Assembly (NCBI GenBank): GCA_963736425.1
Contig: CAVTOX010000043.1
Coordinates: 1 to 40,940 of the forward strand
Direction: 5' to 3'
DNA from: Prado023 sp963736425
GTDB lineage: Bacteria; Actinomycetota; Actinomycetes; S36-B12; CAIYMF01
DNA length: 40,940 nt
Below the pieces are notes generated by a model. That model did not search any database. It was not told the origin of the DNA and was given only the letters and a program-made list of their open reading frames with translations. Made by a program: the position numbers and the translations under genes. This document shows positions 22,977-31,335 of this stretch, one piece after another (position 1 is the stretch's first letter; every line of letters begins with the position of its first letter).

Positions 22977-23486
22977 TCACGCCTGGATGCGCACGACCGT
23001 GAGGGACGGGGGCGGGCTGAGCGTCTGGCCGACGACGCAGTAGCGCTCCGTGAGTTCGCCAAGTCGGATGAGCTGCTCGTCGGTCGCGTCGGTGTCGAGC
23101 GTGGCGACGACCTCGATGGTGGTGACACCCACAGGGATGCTGCGACTCAACCCCAGAGTGCCCCGCGCATCGAAGGTCCCGCGCGCAGTGATCGCAGCGG
23201 ATCTGATCTCCAGGCGCATGGCCGTGGCGACGCTGCGCATCGTGACGCCGAGGCAGCCGCACAGGGCCTGGAGCAGCATGTCGGCGGAGCAGGCGTCCGC
23301 GCCGTCACCGCCGGTCGCGGGATGCAGCCCGGCGCGGACGGCGCCCGCCCACGTGTCGACCGTGGCAGTGATCCCCGGATCGGCGAACGTCGCCGACGCG
23401 CCGACCTCAGTGCGGGCGGACTCCGGGTCGGCGCTGTACTGATGCTTCAAGGGCGCTTGCTGTGCACGCAACTGCTCGATGTCCAT
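22977..23486 (-). CDS. OsmC-family peroxiredoxin-like protein
   Basis: 169 residues from ATG 23486, with AAGGA seven bases upstream. The two peroxidatic cysteines of the OsmC/Ohr fold are visible: GADACSADMLLQALCGCLGVTMRS carries the first within the helix, and RYCVVGQTL the second. The LSRSIPVGVTTIEVVATLD strand segment is also typical. Family members reduce organic hydroperoxides. An N-terminal open extension to 23585 has no similarity. The 3' end abuts the deletion that removed the MarR gene. Confidence 0.83.
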   Translation of the reverse strand: MDIEQLRAQQAPLKHQYSADPESARTEVGASATFADPGITATVDTWAGAVRAGLHPATGGDGADACSADMLLQALCGCLGVTMRSVATAMRLEIRSAAITARGTFDARGTLGLSRSIPVGVTTIEVVATLDTDATDEQLIRLGELTERYCVVGQTLSPPPSLTVVRIQA

Positions 23487-23568
23487 GTCGGCATCCTTCC
23501 CGAGACCGGTGTGTTCCGCCGGACGACTGGCGTTGTCGTTGGTCGTGCGTTCCCCGCGTTGGAGGCAA

Positions 23569-24216
23569 TCAGCCAACAAGCCCACGGCTGTGGGCGAAGA
23601 CGACCACGTGGAGCCGGTCGCGCAGCCCGAGCTTGGCGAGGATGCGCGCGACGTGGGTCTTGACGGTTCCCTCGCCCACGACGAGGGAACCGGCGATCTC
23701 GGCGTTCGTCAGCCCGCGGGCGACCAGCGTGAACACCTCGCGCTCGCGAGGTGTCAGGGCCGCGAGCGGGTCCCGCCCGCTGGTCGAGGGTCGCGCGCCA
23801 TGCACGTATCGCGCCACGAGGGTGGCCGTAGCCTCCGCGCCAAGGGCGAACTCGCCCTCTGCGACGGCTCGGATCGTGGCAACCATCCGTTCAGGAGCGT
23901 CGGTCTTGAGCAGGAAGCCGGAGGCACCGGCCGCCAGGGCATCGAAGACGTATTCGTCGACGTTGTAGGTCGTCACGATGCATACCCGCGCCCGGGAGCC
24001 GTCGCGCAGGATTGCCTGCGTGGCTGCGATGCCGTCCATGTCGGGCATCCGGATGTCCATGAGGACCACGTCGGGGTCGATGTCCTTGACGGCGCGCACC
24101 GCTGCGCGCCCGTCGGCAGCCTCCCCGACGACCTCCAGGTCGGGTTCAACCTCGAGCATGGTGCGCAGGCCGCTGCGCACGATGGCCTGGTCGTCGACGA
24201 GGAGCAGCCGGATCAT
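23569..24216 (-). CDS. NarL/LuxR-type response regulator
   Basis: 215 residues. The receiver domain has IRLLLVDDQAIVRSGLRTML, acceptor Asp in DVVLMDIRMPDMDG, and CIVTTYN and FLLKTDAPERM. The GerE/LuxR helix-turn-helix at the end is LTPREREVFTLVARGLTNAEI with VGEGTVKTHVARILAKLGLRD. ATG 24216 overlaps the stop of the kinase gene by four bases (ATGA), so the pair is one operon with kinase first. It resembles the actinobacterial DesR/LiaR-like group. Confidence 0.92.
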   Translation of the reverse strand: MIRLLLVDDQAIVRSGLRTMLEVEPDLEVVGEAADGRAAVRAVKDIDPDVVLMDIRMPDMDGIAATQAILRDGSRARVCIVTTYNVDEYVFDALAAGASGFLLKTDAPERMVATIRAVAEGEFALGAEATATLVARYVHGARPSTSGRDPLAALTPREREVFTLVARGLTNAEIAGSLVVGEGTVKTHVARILAKLGLRDRLHVVVFAHSRGLVG

Positions 24217-25391
24217 AGGGGGAACGCCACCTCCAGTCGCCACCCATCCCCGGCGGGACGCGGACCCGCTTCGACGCGACCCCCGAACATGGCCGCCCGC
24301 TCCCTGATCCCGACCAAGCCGAGCTGCGACCCGGTGCCCGAGCTGCTGGCCCATCCATCGTCCTCGACCTGCATGACCACCCAGTCGGCCTCGTACTGGA
24401 GCCGGATTCGGCATGCGTGGGCGCCTGAGTGCTTCATCGCGTTGGCGATCCCCTCTTGGGCGACCCGGTAGACCGAGGCCTGCACCTCGGGACGCACCGG
24501 CCGGGGGTCGCCCAGCACGTCGAGCTCCACGTCGAAGCCCGCCGCCCTGCTCCGGGCGACGAGGGCATCGAGGTCGTCGAGGCGCGGCACAGGCGCGCGC
24601 TCACCCGCCGGCCCGTCGCGGACGACCCCGAGCAGGGAGCGCAGTTGGTCCACCGCCTCCACCGCGGTCTCCCGCGCGGCGTGCAGCGACTCCCGGGCGC
24701 GCACGGGGTCGGCCCTCCACGCGTGCTCCGCTGCACTCGTCTGCAGGACGACGACCCCCAGGCTGTGCGAGAGGATGTCGTGCAGCTCCCTGGCCACACG
24801 CGATCTCTCGTCCTCGACGGCCGCGCGGGTCGTGGCCTCGGATTGCAGCTCGACGAGTTCGCGAAGCGCGATGTTGGCCGCCGTGAGCTCGCGCTGACGC
24901 CGCGCGAGCAGCCCTCCGGCACCAGCCAGGCCCATGCTGATGACCACGAACAGCGCACTGCCGATCCGCCCCGGAAAGGGTCCGGAGCTCTCGGCCAGGG
25001 AGAACCCGATCAGCACCGGGATGAACACCGTCAGCGAGACCCCATACGACAGGGCCGAATAGCAGGCGACCAGACCGATGAGCAGACTCGTGCCCGCCTG
25101 GTAGGTCCCGTAGAGCAGGCAGACCGCTGACATGAGACCCAAGGAGCCAACGAAGGCGAGCGCCGGGCGGCTGCGACGCACGACCAGGACGAGACCCGCT
25201 GCGCCCATCAGCACAGCGGTGACCGGACCGGGGTTCGGGTACTCATCGGACGTCAGACCAGCGAGCGCGGCCAGGCCCCCGAGCCCGACCCCGAGCGCAA
25301 CATCAAGACCGGCGCGCAGCCGCGGGGGAAGTCCCCGGGCCGCGCCGCTCGTCGCGGTCCCGGGGGCGCCTGTCCCATCGGCGGTCTGCAT
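24213..25391 (-). CDS. Sensor histidine kinase, HisKA_3/NarX type
   Basis: 392 residues from ATG 25391. The N-terminal half has about five to six membrane helices (AGLDVALGVGLGGLAALAG, VLMGAAGLVLVV, GSLGLMSAVCLLYGTY, LLIGLVACYSALSYGVSL, ALFVVISMGLAGAGGLLA), with little outside the membrane. A linker coiled coil follows, then the HisKA_3 dimerisation box DERSRVARELHDILSHSLGV with the phospho-His. The HATPase domain (YRVAQEGIANAMKHSGA, VEDDGWASS, LGLVGIRERAAMFGG) closes the protein. The intramembrane-sensing form suggests detection of membrane stress. The divergent DUF4386 gene is a candidate target. Confidence 0.9.
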   Translation of the reverse strand: MQTADGTGAPGTATSGAARGLPPRLRAGLDVALGVGLGGLAALAGLTSDEYPNPGPVTAVLMGAAGLVLVVRRSRPALAFVGSLGLMSAVCLLYGTYQAGTSLLIGLVACYSALSYGVSLTVFIPVLIGFSLAESSGPFPGRIGSALFVVISMGLAGAGGLLARRQRELTAANIALRELVELQSEATTRAAVEDERSRVARELHDILSHSLGVVVLQTSAAEHAWRADPVRARESLHAARETAVEAVDQLRSLLGVVRDGPAGERAPVPRLDDLDALVARSRAAGFDVELDVLGDPRPVRPEVQASVYRVAQEGIANAMKHSGAHACRIRLQYEADWVVMQVEDDGWASSSGTGSQLGLVGIRERAAMFGGRVEAGPRPAGDGWRLEVAFPL

Positions 25392-25568
25392 CCACCGAGC
25401 ATGACACGCAGATGCCGCCATCGAGTCTGCCTCACGACATACTCCGGGTCCCCTCGGCGGGATACCCGAAGATCCGCCCCAGGACAGGCGACCGGGTGTG
25501 CACCGCCCGCCTAGCGTCACAGTCACCACAGCCCGCCACTCGGCGGACGGGAGGATACGAGGAGAATC

Positions 25569-26195
25569 ATGGAGCGTTTCCTGCACGTCGGGCGCATCAC
25601 ATTGATCGTTGGCGGACTGCTCCTTGCCCTGGGCTCGGGGCTGCAGGCTGCCACGAGTGGCGGGGACCCCTTCTCCGTCCAAGTCACCACCAGCGTGTTC
25701 GCAGTGTCGGCTGCACTCCGCCTCGCGGGTGCGATCGCCATGATCATCGGATTCACCGCGCTCTACCTGCCAATCGCAAACCGGGCCGGCAGGTTCGGAC
25801 TCGTGGCCTACTTCCTCACGGTCGCCAACCTGGTCCTGCAGGCGGGGTGGATGTGGGCGGATCTGTTCATCACCGGGGCCTTCGCCGCGAACGCACCAGG
25901 CGTCCTGGATGGGACCGTGGATGACGGCCGAATGGGTGTTGGCTTCATGCTCGCGTGGCTGTTCAACGCGACCTTCATCCTGATGGGCATCGCGCTGCTT
26001 CGCGCGCGCGGCTACCAGAGGGGAGTCGGGGTTGCCGTGATCGTCATGGGAGTCGTCACCCTGCTTCCGATGCCCTTCGACGGGCCGGTGTTCGAGGTCA
26101 TCATCGGTGCCATGGCTGCACTCGCCGGAGCTTTGGCGATGCGCAAGCCCGCCGCGCCCATGGTGGCTCCGTCGATGGAGGAGATGTCCGCCTGA
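25569..26195 (+). CDS. DUF4386-like multi-pass membrane protein
   Basis: 208 residues, about six membrane helices: RITLIVGGLLLALGSGLQAA, AALRLAGAIAMIIGFTALYLP, FGLVAYFLTVANLVLQAGW, FMLAWLFNATFILMGIALL, VGVAVIVMGVVTLLPMPF and VIIGAMAALAGALAM. Layout is that of DUF4386 proteins, whose role is unknown. ATG 25569 has GAGGAGAA five bases before it. It is divergent from the kinase/regulator operon with 177 bases between. A second DUF4386 protein with its own regulator is at 30482-31210. Confidence 0.72.
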   Translation: MERFLHVGRITLIVGGLLLALGSGLQAATSGGDPFSVQVTTSVFAVSAALRLAGAIAMIIGFTALYLPIANRAGRFGLVAYFLTVANLVLQAGWMWADLFITGAFAANAPGVLDGTVDDGRMGVGFMLAWLFNATFILMGIALLRARGYQRGVGVAVIVMGVVTLLPMPFDGPVFEVIIGAMAALAGALAMRKPAAPMVAPSMEEMSA

Positions 26196-26208
26196 GGCCA
26201 CGGCTCAT

Positions 26209-26260
26209 TCAGCTGAGGAGGCGCACAAGTCGGCGAGCGGCTTCGCGCCTCCTCAGCTGA
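26209..26260. terminator. Bidirectional terminator-like hairpin
   Basis: TCAGCTGAGGAGGCGC (26209-26224) pairs perfectly with 26245-26260 around a 20-base loop. It lies exactly between convergent genes that end at 26195 and 26273. No T-run on either side. Confidence 0.7.
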
Positions 26261-26272
26261 TGAAGGGTTGCT

Positions 26273-26620
26273 TCACCCAAGGAATTGGACCAGCCCCTCG
26301 ACCAGCTCGTTGACCACGACCACGAGTACGAGCGTGGTCGGCACGATGACCATCCAGGACCGCTCCTTCCTGCGGACCACCGCGATCAGTCCCGCGATCC
26401 CGGAGGCCAACATGCCCAGCAGGGCGGTCAGGGCGAACACCGTCCACCACCACGGGTTGTCGTCGGGCGGACCTGGTCCCTCGGCCATGATGTTCACGAG
26501 GATCACCACGAGGATCACCCCCACCGTTGCGGCAGTCGCCGCCCACCCGAGCCGGGTCGACGGCGTGCGCAAGAACCTGGGGATGTGGCTTCGACGTGGT
26601 TGCAGGGCCTGGTGCGTCAT
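26273..26620 (-). CDS. Small membrane protein, unknown
   Basis: 115 residues from ATG 26620 with GGAGGAGG five bases upstream. A basic soluble start (ALQPRRSHIPRFLRTPSTR) is followed by three membrane helices (GWAATAATVGVILVVILVN, WWTVFALTALLGMLASGIAG and MVIVPTTLVLVVVVNELVEG). The topology resembles small actinobacterial inner-membrane proteins of unknown function. Convergent with the DUF4386 gene. Confidence 0.7.
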   Translation of the reverse strand: MTHQALQPRRSHIPRFLRTPSTRLGWAATAATVGVILVVILVNIMAEGPGPPDDNPWWWTVFALTALLGMLASGIAGLIAVVRRKERSWMVIVPTTLVLVVVVNELVEGLVQFLG

Positions 26621-26820
26621 GACGGCCTCCTCCGCCCGTTCCCCCGTCACCTCCAGAGTCCCGCCGGTACGACTCGTGGGGAAAGAGGCGAAGGTCGGTC
26701 CGGCCGCCAACTCATCGGACGGCGCCGGGGACTGCGCTGCGGCGAGGTTCCGAGAGCATCACCCCGAACGACGATCCGGCTGCGATCCGCGCCGTCGTCC
26801 GGCCGGTCATGAGCGCACCG

Positions 26821-27282
26821 CTACCGGGTGACCGTCGCCGCGCAGGGCCCGTAGCCCTTGTCACCGAACTCGTTCAGCCCGTCGATGGCGATCGTGAGGG
26901 TCTCGTCCTTGCCCATCTGGAACGTCATCTCGCAGCCCTGCCCCTTGACCTTGGCGGCCTCGGTCTTCGTGTCGGAGCCCGCAAGCACCGTCAGGTCGAA
27001 CTGCCCCTCGGGAAGCTTCTCGAGCGTGTCCGCGGAGGAGAACGGCGACCCGGTCACGGTCGTCGTGAGGAACGTCCAGACCGGGGCCTCCTGCCCGTAG
27101 TCGACGTTCATGCCCATCTCGGCGGTCAACTCACTGTTCTGCGCGCCCACCAGGTTGGTCACCTCCACCGTGAGACTGTTCGTCCCAGTCGTGTTGACCT
27201 CCTCCTGCCCGCAACTGCTCAGGACGATGGTCAGAGGGATGCAGAGCGCGAGTGCAATGTGGGGCCGTCTGGATCTGGTCAT
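26821..27282 (-). CDS. Secreted lipoprotein, unknown
   Basis: 153 residues from ATG 27282, with GGGGAGG six bases upstream. A type II signal peptide (RRPHIALALCIPLTIVL) ends in the lipobox LSSC, so the mature protein is lipid-anchored at Cys25-26. The mature part is beta-rich (NSLTVEVTNLVGAQNSELTA, VWTFLTTTVTGSPFSSA, FDLTVLAGSD) with two cysteines (QGCEMTF and GPCAATV) likely to form a disulfide. Family not recognised. Confidence 0.72.
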   Translation of the reverse strand: MTRSRRPHIALALCIPLTIVLSSCGQEEVNTTGTNSLTVEVTNLVGAQNSELTAEMGMNVDYGQEAPVWTFLTTTVTGSPFSSADTLEKLPEGQFDLTVLAGSDTKTEAAKVKGQGCEMTFQMGKDETLTIAIDGLNEFGDKGYGPCAATVTR

Positions 27283-27395
27283 CACGCACCTCCCCTTCAT
27301 CTCCAGCGTGGGGGGTCGAACCACCGGACGCCAGAGGCGTAGGGCCTTGACGGGCGGACCGTCATCACCATCCGCCGTTGGCGTCAGGGGGCGCG

Positions 27396-27685
27396 TCAGT
27401 CCGGAATGCCGGCTCGCGCATCCAGCTGCTGTCGAGTGAAACCCTGTGTGTCGAGGAGGGGCATCGCTCGGGCGATCTGATCCTTGACCCGGTCCAGTTG
27501 CAGTGAGGCTGCGTGTGCCCCCTCGGACCCAGACCTCTGTGACCCAGACACCATCTGCGTCGGTCGGATCGACCGCGACCGGTACACATCAGCCATCGGT
27601 TCGCCTGCTCGCTGGCCGCGAGGATCGCCAACAGTTCGTCCCGTTTGCCGGGCTTGGCCCCCAGGCGGCCGTGCAACATGAACAT
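27396..27685 (-). pseudogene. Antibiotic-biosynthesis-monooxygenase-domain gene, frameshifted
   Basis: From ATG 27685 it reads FMLHGRLGAKPGKRDELLAI, the start of an ABM domain. The centre is found in a second frame (DPTDADGVWVTEVW) and the C-terminus in a third (HAASLQLDRVKDQIARAMPL, then LDTQGFTRQQL) ending at 27396. Two single-base shifts are needed. ABM proteins are small dimeric heme-degrading or quinone-forming oxygenases; this one cannot be made as written. Confidence 0.6.
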
Positions 27686-27805
27686 CCGCGGAGTCTAGGT
27701 GCTCGCGGGTGGGGTCACTGGCGTGCGGTGTCCAGGGCGTCGGTCATCGTTGGTCTGGACGCCGCCGTCCCCCGGCGGCGTCACATCAGGAGTAGCCCGC
27801 CGGAT

Positions 27806-28255
27806 CTACCCAGCCGAGTGGGACCTGTGCTCTCGCGAGCCGGAACGGGACTTCCCCGAGTCGGCGGTGCCGGCCTTCGCTGCGCGGTCCTTCGCGGTGG
27901 CGGTGCCTGTCACCTTGTAGTCCGCGTCCAGGGTGACCGCGGCCTTGGTGCCATCGGCCTTGGTCACGATGACCAGGTAGCCGCCGTCCCGGGCGGCCCG
28001 CACGTGATGCACCGTGCCAGGGACCGCCGCCAACGCGGCCGCACCGGCCGTGTCCTTCTGGGTCGCGGTCAGGGTCGACTCGGTGGCCCGGTGGGCCCGA
28101 TCCCTGCCCGTTGTGGACGTGGAGTCATCGTGACTGGTCTTGGTGTTCGCGGTCCGGCTCGAGCTGTCCGCGGCGCTGGCCATCCCAGCACCCCCCAGGA
28201 CGAGCGTGCCGGCCACCGCGATCGCACTGCCGATCTTCATGGTCATGCGGTTCAT
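27806..28255 (-). CDS. Secreted PepSY-like protein
   Basis: 149 residues from ATG 28255 with GAGAGGA upstream. A signal peptide (IGSAIAVAGTLVLGGAGM, then A-S-A) is followed by a Ser/Thr/Asp-rich linker and then one PepSY-like module: LTATQKDTAGAAALAAVPGT, VRAARDGGYLVIVTKADG and AAVTLDADYKVTG. The tail is Lys/Arg/Ser-rich. Such exported single-PepSY proteins are common in actinobacteria; function is unproven. Confidence 0.7.
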   Translation of the reverse strand: MNRMTMKIGSAIAVAGTLVLGGAGMASAADSSSRTANTKTSHDDSTSTTGRDRAHRATESTLTATQKDTAGAAALAAVPGTVHHVRAARDGGYLVIVTKADGTKAAVTLDADYKVTGTATAKDRAAKAGTADSGKSRSGSREHRSHSAG

Positions 28256-28401
28256 TGCTGGTTCCTCTCGTTGTACGGGTTCGGGTCGCCGGGGCGGCGG
28301 CCCTTCCTGTCAGCAGCCATCGTCGCCACCCACGGTGAGAGCCCACCGCGCTGGCGGTAAGGGCGCGTTGTGAACCCAACCGGTCCGGTCGAGGGCAGCA
28401 C

Positions 28402-29142
28402 TCAGAATCCGGCGCGTGCGGCTTTCGCGGCGAGGTCGGTGCGGCTCGTGGCTCCCAGGAGCACGCAGAGCCGGGCCAGCTCGGACTTGATGGTGGGCAC
28501 CGAGAATCCGATCTCGGTGGCGATCTGTGGGTTGGTCCGGCCGTCTCGCACGAGTGCGATGATCCGTTGTTGGCGTTCGGTCACGGTCAGGGGCCGGTCC
28601 GGGCGTCGGGACCAGAAGGCGCCAGGGCCGTCATCGAGATGCATGCGCAGCGCGGCCCACATGGCCAGCGGGCCGGAGATGGTCGACACCGCCGAACGCA
28701 GGAACCACGGCTCGGCCTGGGGGTGGTCGAACTCCAGCCCGAGGACGGCGATGACGGCACCGCGGTAGCGGATCGGGAACGCCGTGGCCTCACCGTGCTG
28801 TGGGTCCTGGCCGGAGTTCACGTACGGTGCGACCAGGGGGTAGTCCACGGCGAGTCGTGCCGACGGCGTGGTCACGATCGCGTTCGTGCGGTAGCAGACG
28901 GTGGCCGGTATGTCGGTGTCCAACGGCACGGCTGAGTACAGGTGGCGCACCTCGGGGTCGCGCCCGAAGGCACCGGCGACAGCCAGGACCTGACGATCAA
29001 GGTGGATGAACCCGAGCGCGGTGACAATGGGTCGGAACGCTGAGAGAACTCCCTGTGCGATGGACGCGGCAACCGTGTCGGGGTCGGGATTGTCGGCCAG
29101 CATCCGTAGGAACGCCGCCAGCGAAGAATCGGCCAGGATCAT
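28402..29142 (-). CDS. GAF-like/LuxR-type transcriptional regulator
   Basis: 246 residues from ATG 29142; GTG 29157 (VPSDWMILAD) is also possible. The N-terminal two thirds resemble a GAF sensor (VTALGFIHLDRQVLAVAGAF, AIVTTPSARLAVDYPLVAPY, ATAFPIRYRGAVIAVLGLEF). The C-terminus is a LuxR helix-turn-helix (LTVTERQQRIIALVRDGRTN, IATEIGFSVPTIKSELARL). No receiver or ATPase domain. The ligand and targets are unknown; no obvious partner gene is adjacent. Confidence 0.78.
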   Translation of the reverse strand: MILADSSLAAFLRMLADNPDPDTVAASIAQGVLSAFRPIVTALGFIHLDRQVLAVAGAFGRDPEVRHLYSAVPLDTDIPATVCYRTNAIVTTPSARLAVDYPLVAPYVNSGQDPQHGEATAFPIRYRGAVIAVLGLEFDHPQAEPWFLRSAVSTISGPLAMWAALRMHLDDGPGAFWSRRPDRPLTVTERQQRIIALVRDGRTNPQIATEIGFSVPTIKSELARLCVLLGATSRTDLAAKAARAGF

Positions 29143-29616
29143 CCAGTCCGAGGGCACCGGCCCTTGGCCAGCCCCCGTTCCTGGATCCTCCACGCCTTGG
29201 AGGGTACAGCCCGGATATGGCCCGCGCAGGTGGTGCCGGCCGGGACTCAAGCGCGCAGCCTCGCGACGATCGGCAGGCGCGGGTTGGTCGCATCGTGAAC
29301 GCGCCCGGTGGGACGGACAGCTACGGGGGTGCTGTCCGTCCCACCGAGCCTGGGATCCACGGGTTAGTGATGGCCGGGGACTGAGTTGAATGCGCCCCCT
29401 GACCGCGACGGGGGAGCAACGGCCAGGGGGTGCCCCACAAGGATATAGCCAGGACATACCCGACGCCCAGCCGGGGCTGACACGGTATTGAGTCCTCTGG
29501 GGGAGCGGGGCCGGCGGAAGTGGAACAGGGGAAAGGGTTGGTCGCTCCAGGTGCCCAGTTCACGGTTCTGGGCGCGGTCGCTCGGGCGGTGCTGCAGTTG
29601 TGCTTCAGCCTGCGGG
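29143..29616. other. Intergenic region with one strong hairpin
   Basis: A 474-base gap between two leftward regulators. Its only clear structure is the hairpin at 29306-29346. Open frames here lack ribosome sites and family similarity. Confidence 0.4.
29306..29346. terminator. Terminator-like hairpin
   Basis: CGGTGGGACGGACAGC (29306-29321) pairs perfectly with 29331-29346 around a 9-base loop. It lies about 270 bases past the TetR gene stop and 160 bases before the GAF-LuxR start. No T-run. Confidence 0.5.
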
Positions 29617-30321
29617 TCAGGGCTCGATCACGTGGCCGTGCTCTGCTTTCGTTGTTCTGTCGAGGAGTCGTGCCAGGCTGTCGAGGATCAGGGTGAGGCC
29701 GAAGTCGAAGTCGGCGTCGGGGTCGTATCCGCCCGCCTGGATGTAGTGGGTGATGACCTCGGTGAGGTGGGGGAACTGATCGGTGGGGATCTCGGCGAGC
29801 AACTGCTGAGCGGTTTCGGGCGAGCCGGGCTCGCCGCTGGACAGGTTGGCCTGTTGGCGGGCGAATCCGTAGACGTAGCTGTCGAGTGCGGAGTAGGCGT
29901 GCAGGGCCACGGCGACGGGAAATCCGGCCCGCCGCAGTGTGCCGATCACCCAGTCGAAGTAGCGCAGCCTTTCGGGCCCGCTGCTGGTGCGTGAATCGAT
30001 CAGCTGGCTGGCCCAGGGGTGCCGGGCGAATGCCGCCTGGGCTGACAGTGCCCTCGTGCGCATCGCCTGCGACCAGTCGCCGTCATCGGGGGGCAGGTCG
30101 ATCTCGCCCACGACCAGGTCGACGATCCCGTTGAGCAGGTCGTCCTTGTTGTCGACGTGGTTGTAGAGCGACATCGCGTCCACGTGCAGGTGCCGGCCGA
30201 GCTCACGCATGCTCAGCGCGTCGATACCCCGCTCGTCAGCCAGGACCAGGGCGGCGCGCAGGACCCGTTCCCGGGTCAGCGTCTCTCGTCTCGGGCGGTT
30301 CGGATCCCGGCGTCTGGGCAT
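29617..30321 (-). CDS. TetR/AcrR-family repressor
   Basis: 234 residues from ATG 30321. The N-terminal helix-turn-helix is LTRERVLRAALVLADERGID, LSMRELGRHLHVDAMSLYNH, with VDNKDDLLNGIVD next. The C-terminal half is of the TetR_C type (FDWVIGTLRRAGFPVAVALH, YIQAGGYDPDADFDFGLTL). It is divergent from the DUF4386 membrane gene, and a 21-base palindrome sits in that gene's promoter, so local repression is expected. Inducer unknown. Confidence 0.88.
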   Translation of the reverse strand: MPRRRDPNRPRRETLTRERVLRAALVLADERGIDALSMRELGRHLHVDAMSLYNHVDNKDDLLNGIVDLVVGEIDLPPDDGDWSQAMRTRALSAQAAFARHPWASQLIDSRTSSGPERLRYFDWVIGTLRRAGFPVAVALHAYSALDSYVYGFARQQANLSSGEPGSPETAQQLLAEIPTDQFPHLTEVITHYIQAGGYDPDADFDFGLTLILDSLARLLDRTTKAEHGHVIEP

Positions 30322-30374
30322 CGGTCACGTCCGTCCTGCCCGGCCCGGCGGTCGCTGGCCCAAGGCGTCAGGGG

Positions 30375-30405
30375 TTGACAGTACCTACGGTGTAGGTACT
30401 ACACT
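30375..30405 (+). promoter_or_regulatory. Promoter with embedded TetR operator
   Basis: TTGACA at 30375-30380 is an exact -35 box; TACACT at 30400-30405 is a fair -10 with 19 bases between. The spacer is filled by AGTACCTAC-GGT-GTAGGTACT (30380-30400), a perfect 9-3-9 inverted repeat. A degenerate half-site (ACGTAGG) follows. This is the classical layout for TetR repression of the rightward gene. Confidence 0.7.
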
Positions 30406-30481
30406 TACAACGTAGGCAATGGTACTGGTCCCGTGCCCGTCCGGCAAGGCGGGTGTGGTGCCACTCGGATCGGAGGACAAG

Positions 30482-31210
30482 ATGGACACGATCGGTCACA
30501 CAACAGCAGCCCAGCAGCGGGCAGGTGGCGTTGCTGCCCTGTACCTGGGTGCCGCGTTCCTGCTGGCGATGCCGTTCTTCCTGGTGGTGGTCGACTACCC
30601 CGGTGCCACCGACGTGGCCGAGAAGGTCGCGCTGCTCGCGGCGAACCACGCCAGCATGCATGTCATGTACCTGATCACCTACGTGGTCTTCGGTGTCGTC
30701 CTGGCGGTCCTTGCCCTGGCTATGCACGCCCGGTTGAGCCCGGCAGGACCAGCCCTGATGCAGGTGGCCACCGCGGTGGGCCTGATGTGGGCGGTCGTCC
30801 TGGTCGCCAGTGGCATGGTCTTCAACGCCGGCATGGCCGCCGTCGTGGACCTCTACCCCACGGATCCTGATCAGGCGCGGTCCATGTGGCAGGCGATCGA
30901 GCCGGTCGCCCAAGGACTGGGCAGTGGCTCGGGTGGGGAGTTCCTCGGTGGCCTGTGGATCCTGCTCGTCAGCATCGTGAGCCTGCGGAGCAGGTCACTT
31001 CCCCGGCCGCTGGGCTGGTTCGGCCTGGCCGTGGGTCTCGCGGGCCTGTTCTCGATCGTCCCGCCGCTGAGTGCCACCGCGTACGTGTTCGGACTGCTCT
31101 CGATCCTATGGTTCGCCTGGCTCGGGATCGCCATGCTGAAGTCAGCTGCGGATTCGCCGCAGCCGAGCGCCACCGCACCGGAACCCGTGGCCGCAAAGGC
31201 CAGCATCTAG
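30482..31210 (+). CDS. DUF4386-family membrane protein under TetR control
   Basis: 242 residues from ATG 30482 with GGAGGA upstream. Helices include GGVAALYLGAAFLLAMPFFL, VMYLITYVVFGVVLAVLAL, ATAVGLMWAVVLVASGMVF, FLGGLWILLVSIVSL, WFGLAVGLAGLFSIVPPL and VFGLLSILWFAWLGIAML, with an Ala/Pro-rich cytoplasmic tail. Topology and the loop DYPGATDVAEKVALLAAN match DUF4386 proteins. The gene is separated from the divergent TetR gene by the operator-promoter. It overlaps the end of the convergent small ORF by four bases. Confidence 0.78.
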   Translation: MDTIGHTTAAQQRAGGVAALYLGAAFLLAMPFFLVVVDYPGATDVAEKVALLAANHASMHVMYLITYVVFGVVLAVLALAMHARLSPAGPALMQVATAVGLMWAVVLVASGMVFNAGMAAVVDLYPTDPDQARSMWQAIEPVAQGLGSGSGGEFLGGLWILLVSIVSLRSRSLPRPLGWFGLAVGLAGLFSIVPPLSATAYVFGLLSILWFAWLGIAMLKSAADSPQPSATAPEPVAAKASI

Positions 31211-31335
31211 ACACTCCGGAGCGCGGGCGTGCAGTCCACGGCAATTGGGCTGGCATCGTCGAACGGGTCGTTCAGAGCGTGGCGCCGTGTCGACGAACGG
31301 CCCGTCTGGTTGAAGTAGATGAGGTACTGGGTCAT
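31207..31335 (-). CDS. Short ORF, possible YCII-domain remnant
   Basis: 42 residues from ATG 31335, overlapping the GH1 stop by four bases (ATGA). It begins TQYLIYFNQTG, the usual start of actinobacterial YCII-related proteins, but ends after about 30 unrelated residues (RHALNDPFDD). It is probably the truncated start of such a gene kept by coupling to GH1. Confidence 0.4.
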   Translation of the reverse strand: MTQYLIYFNQTGRSSTRRHALNDPFDDASPIAVDCTPALRSV

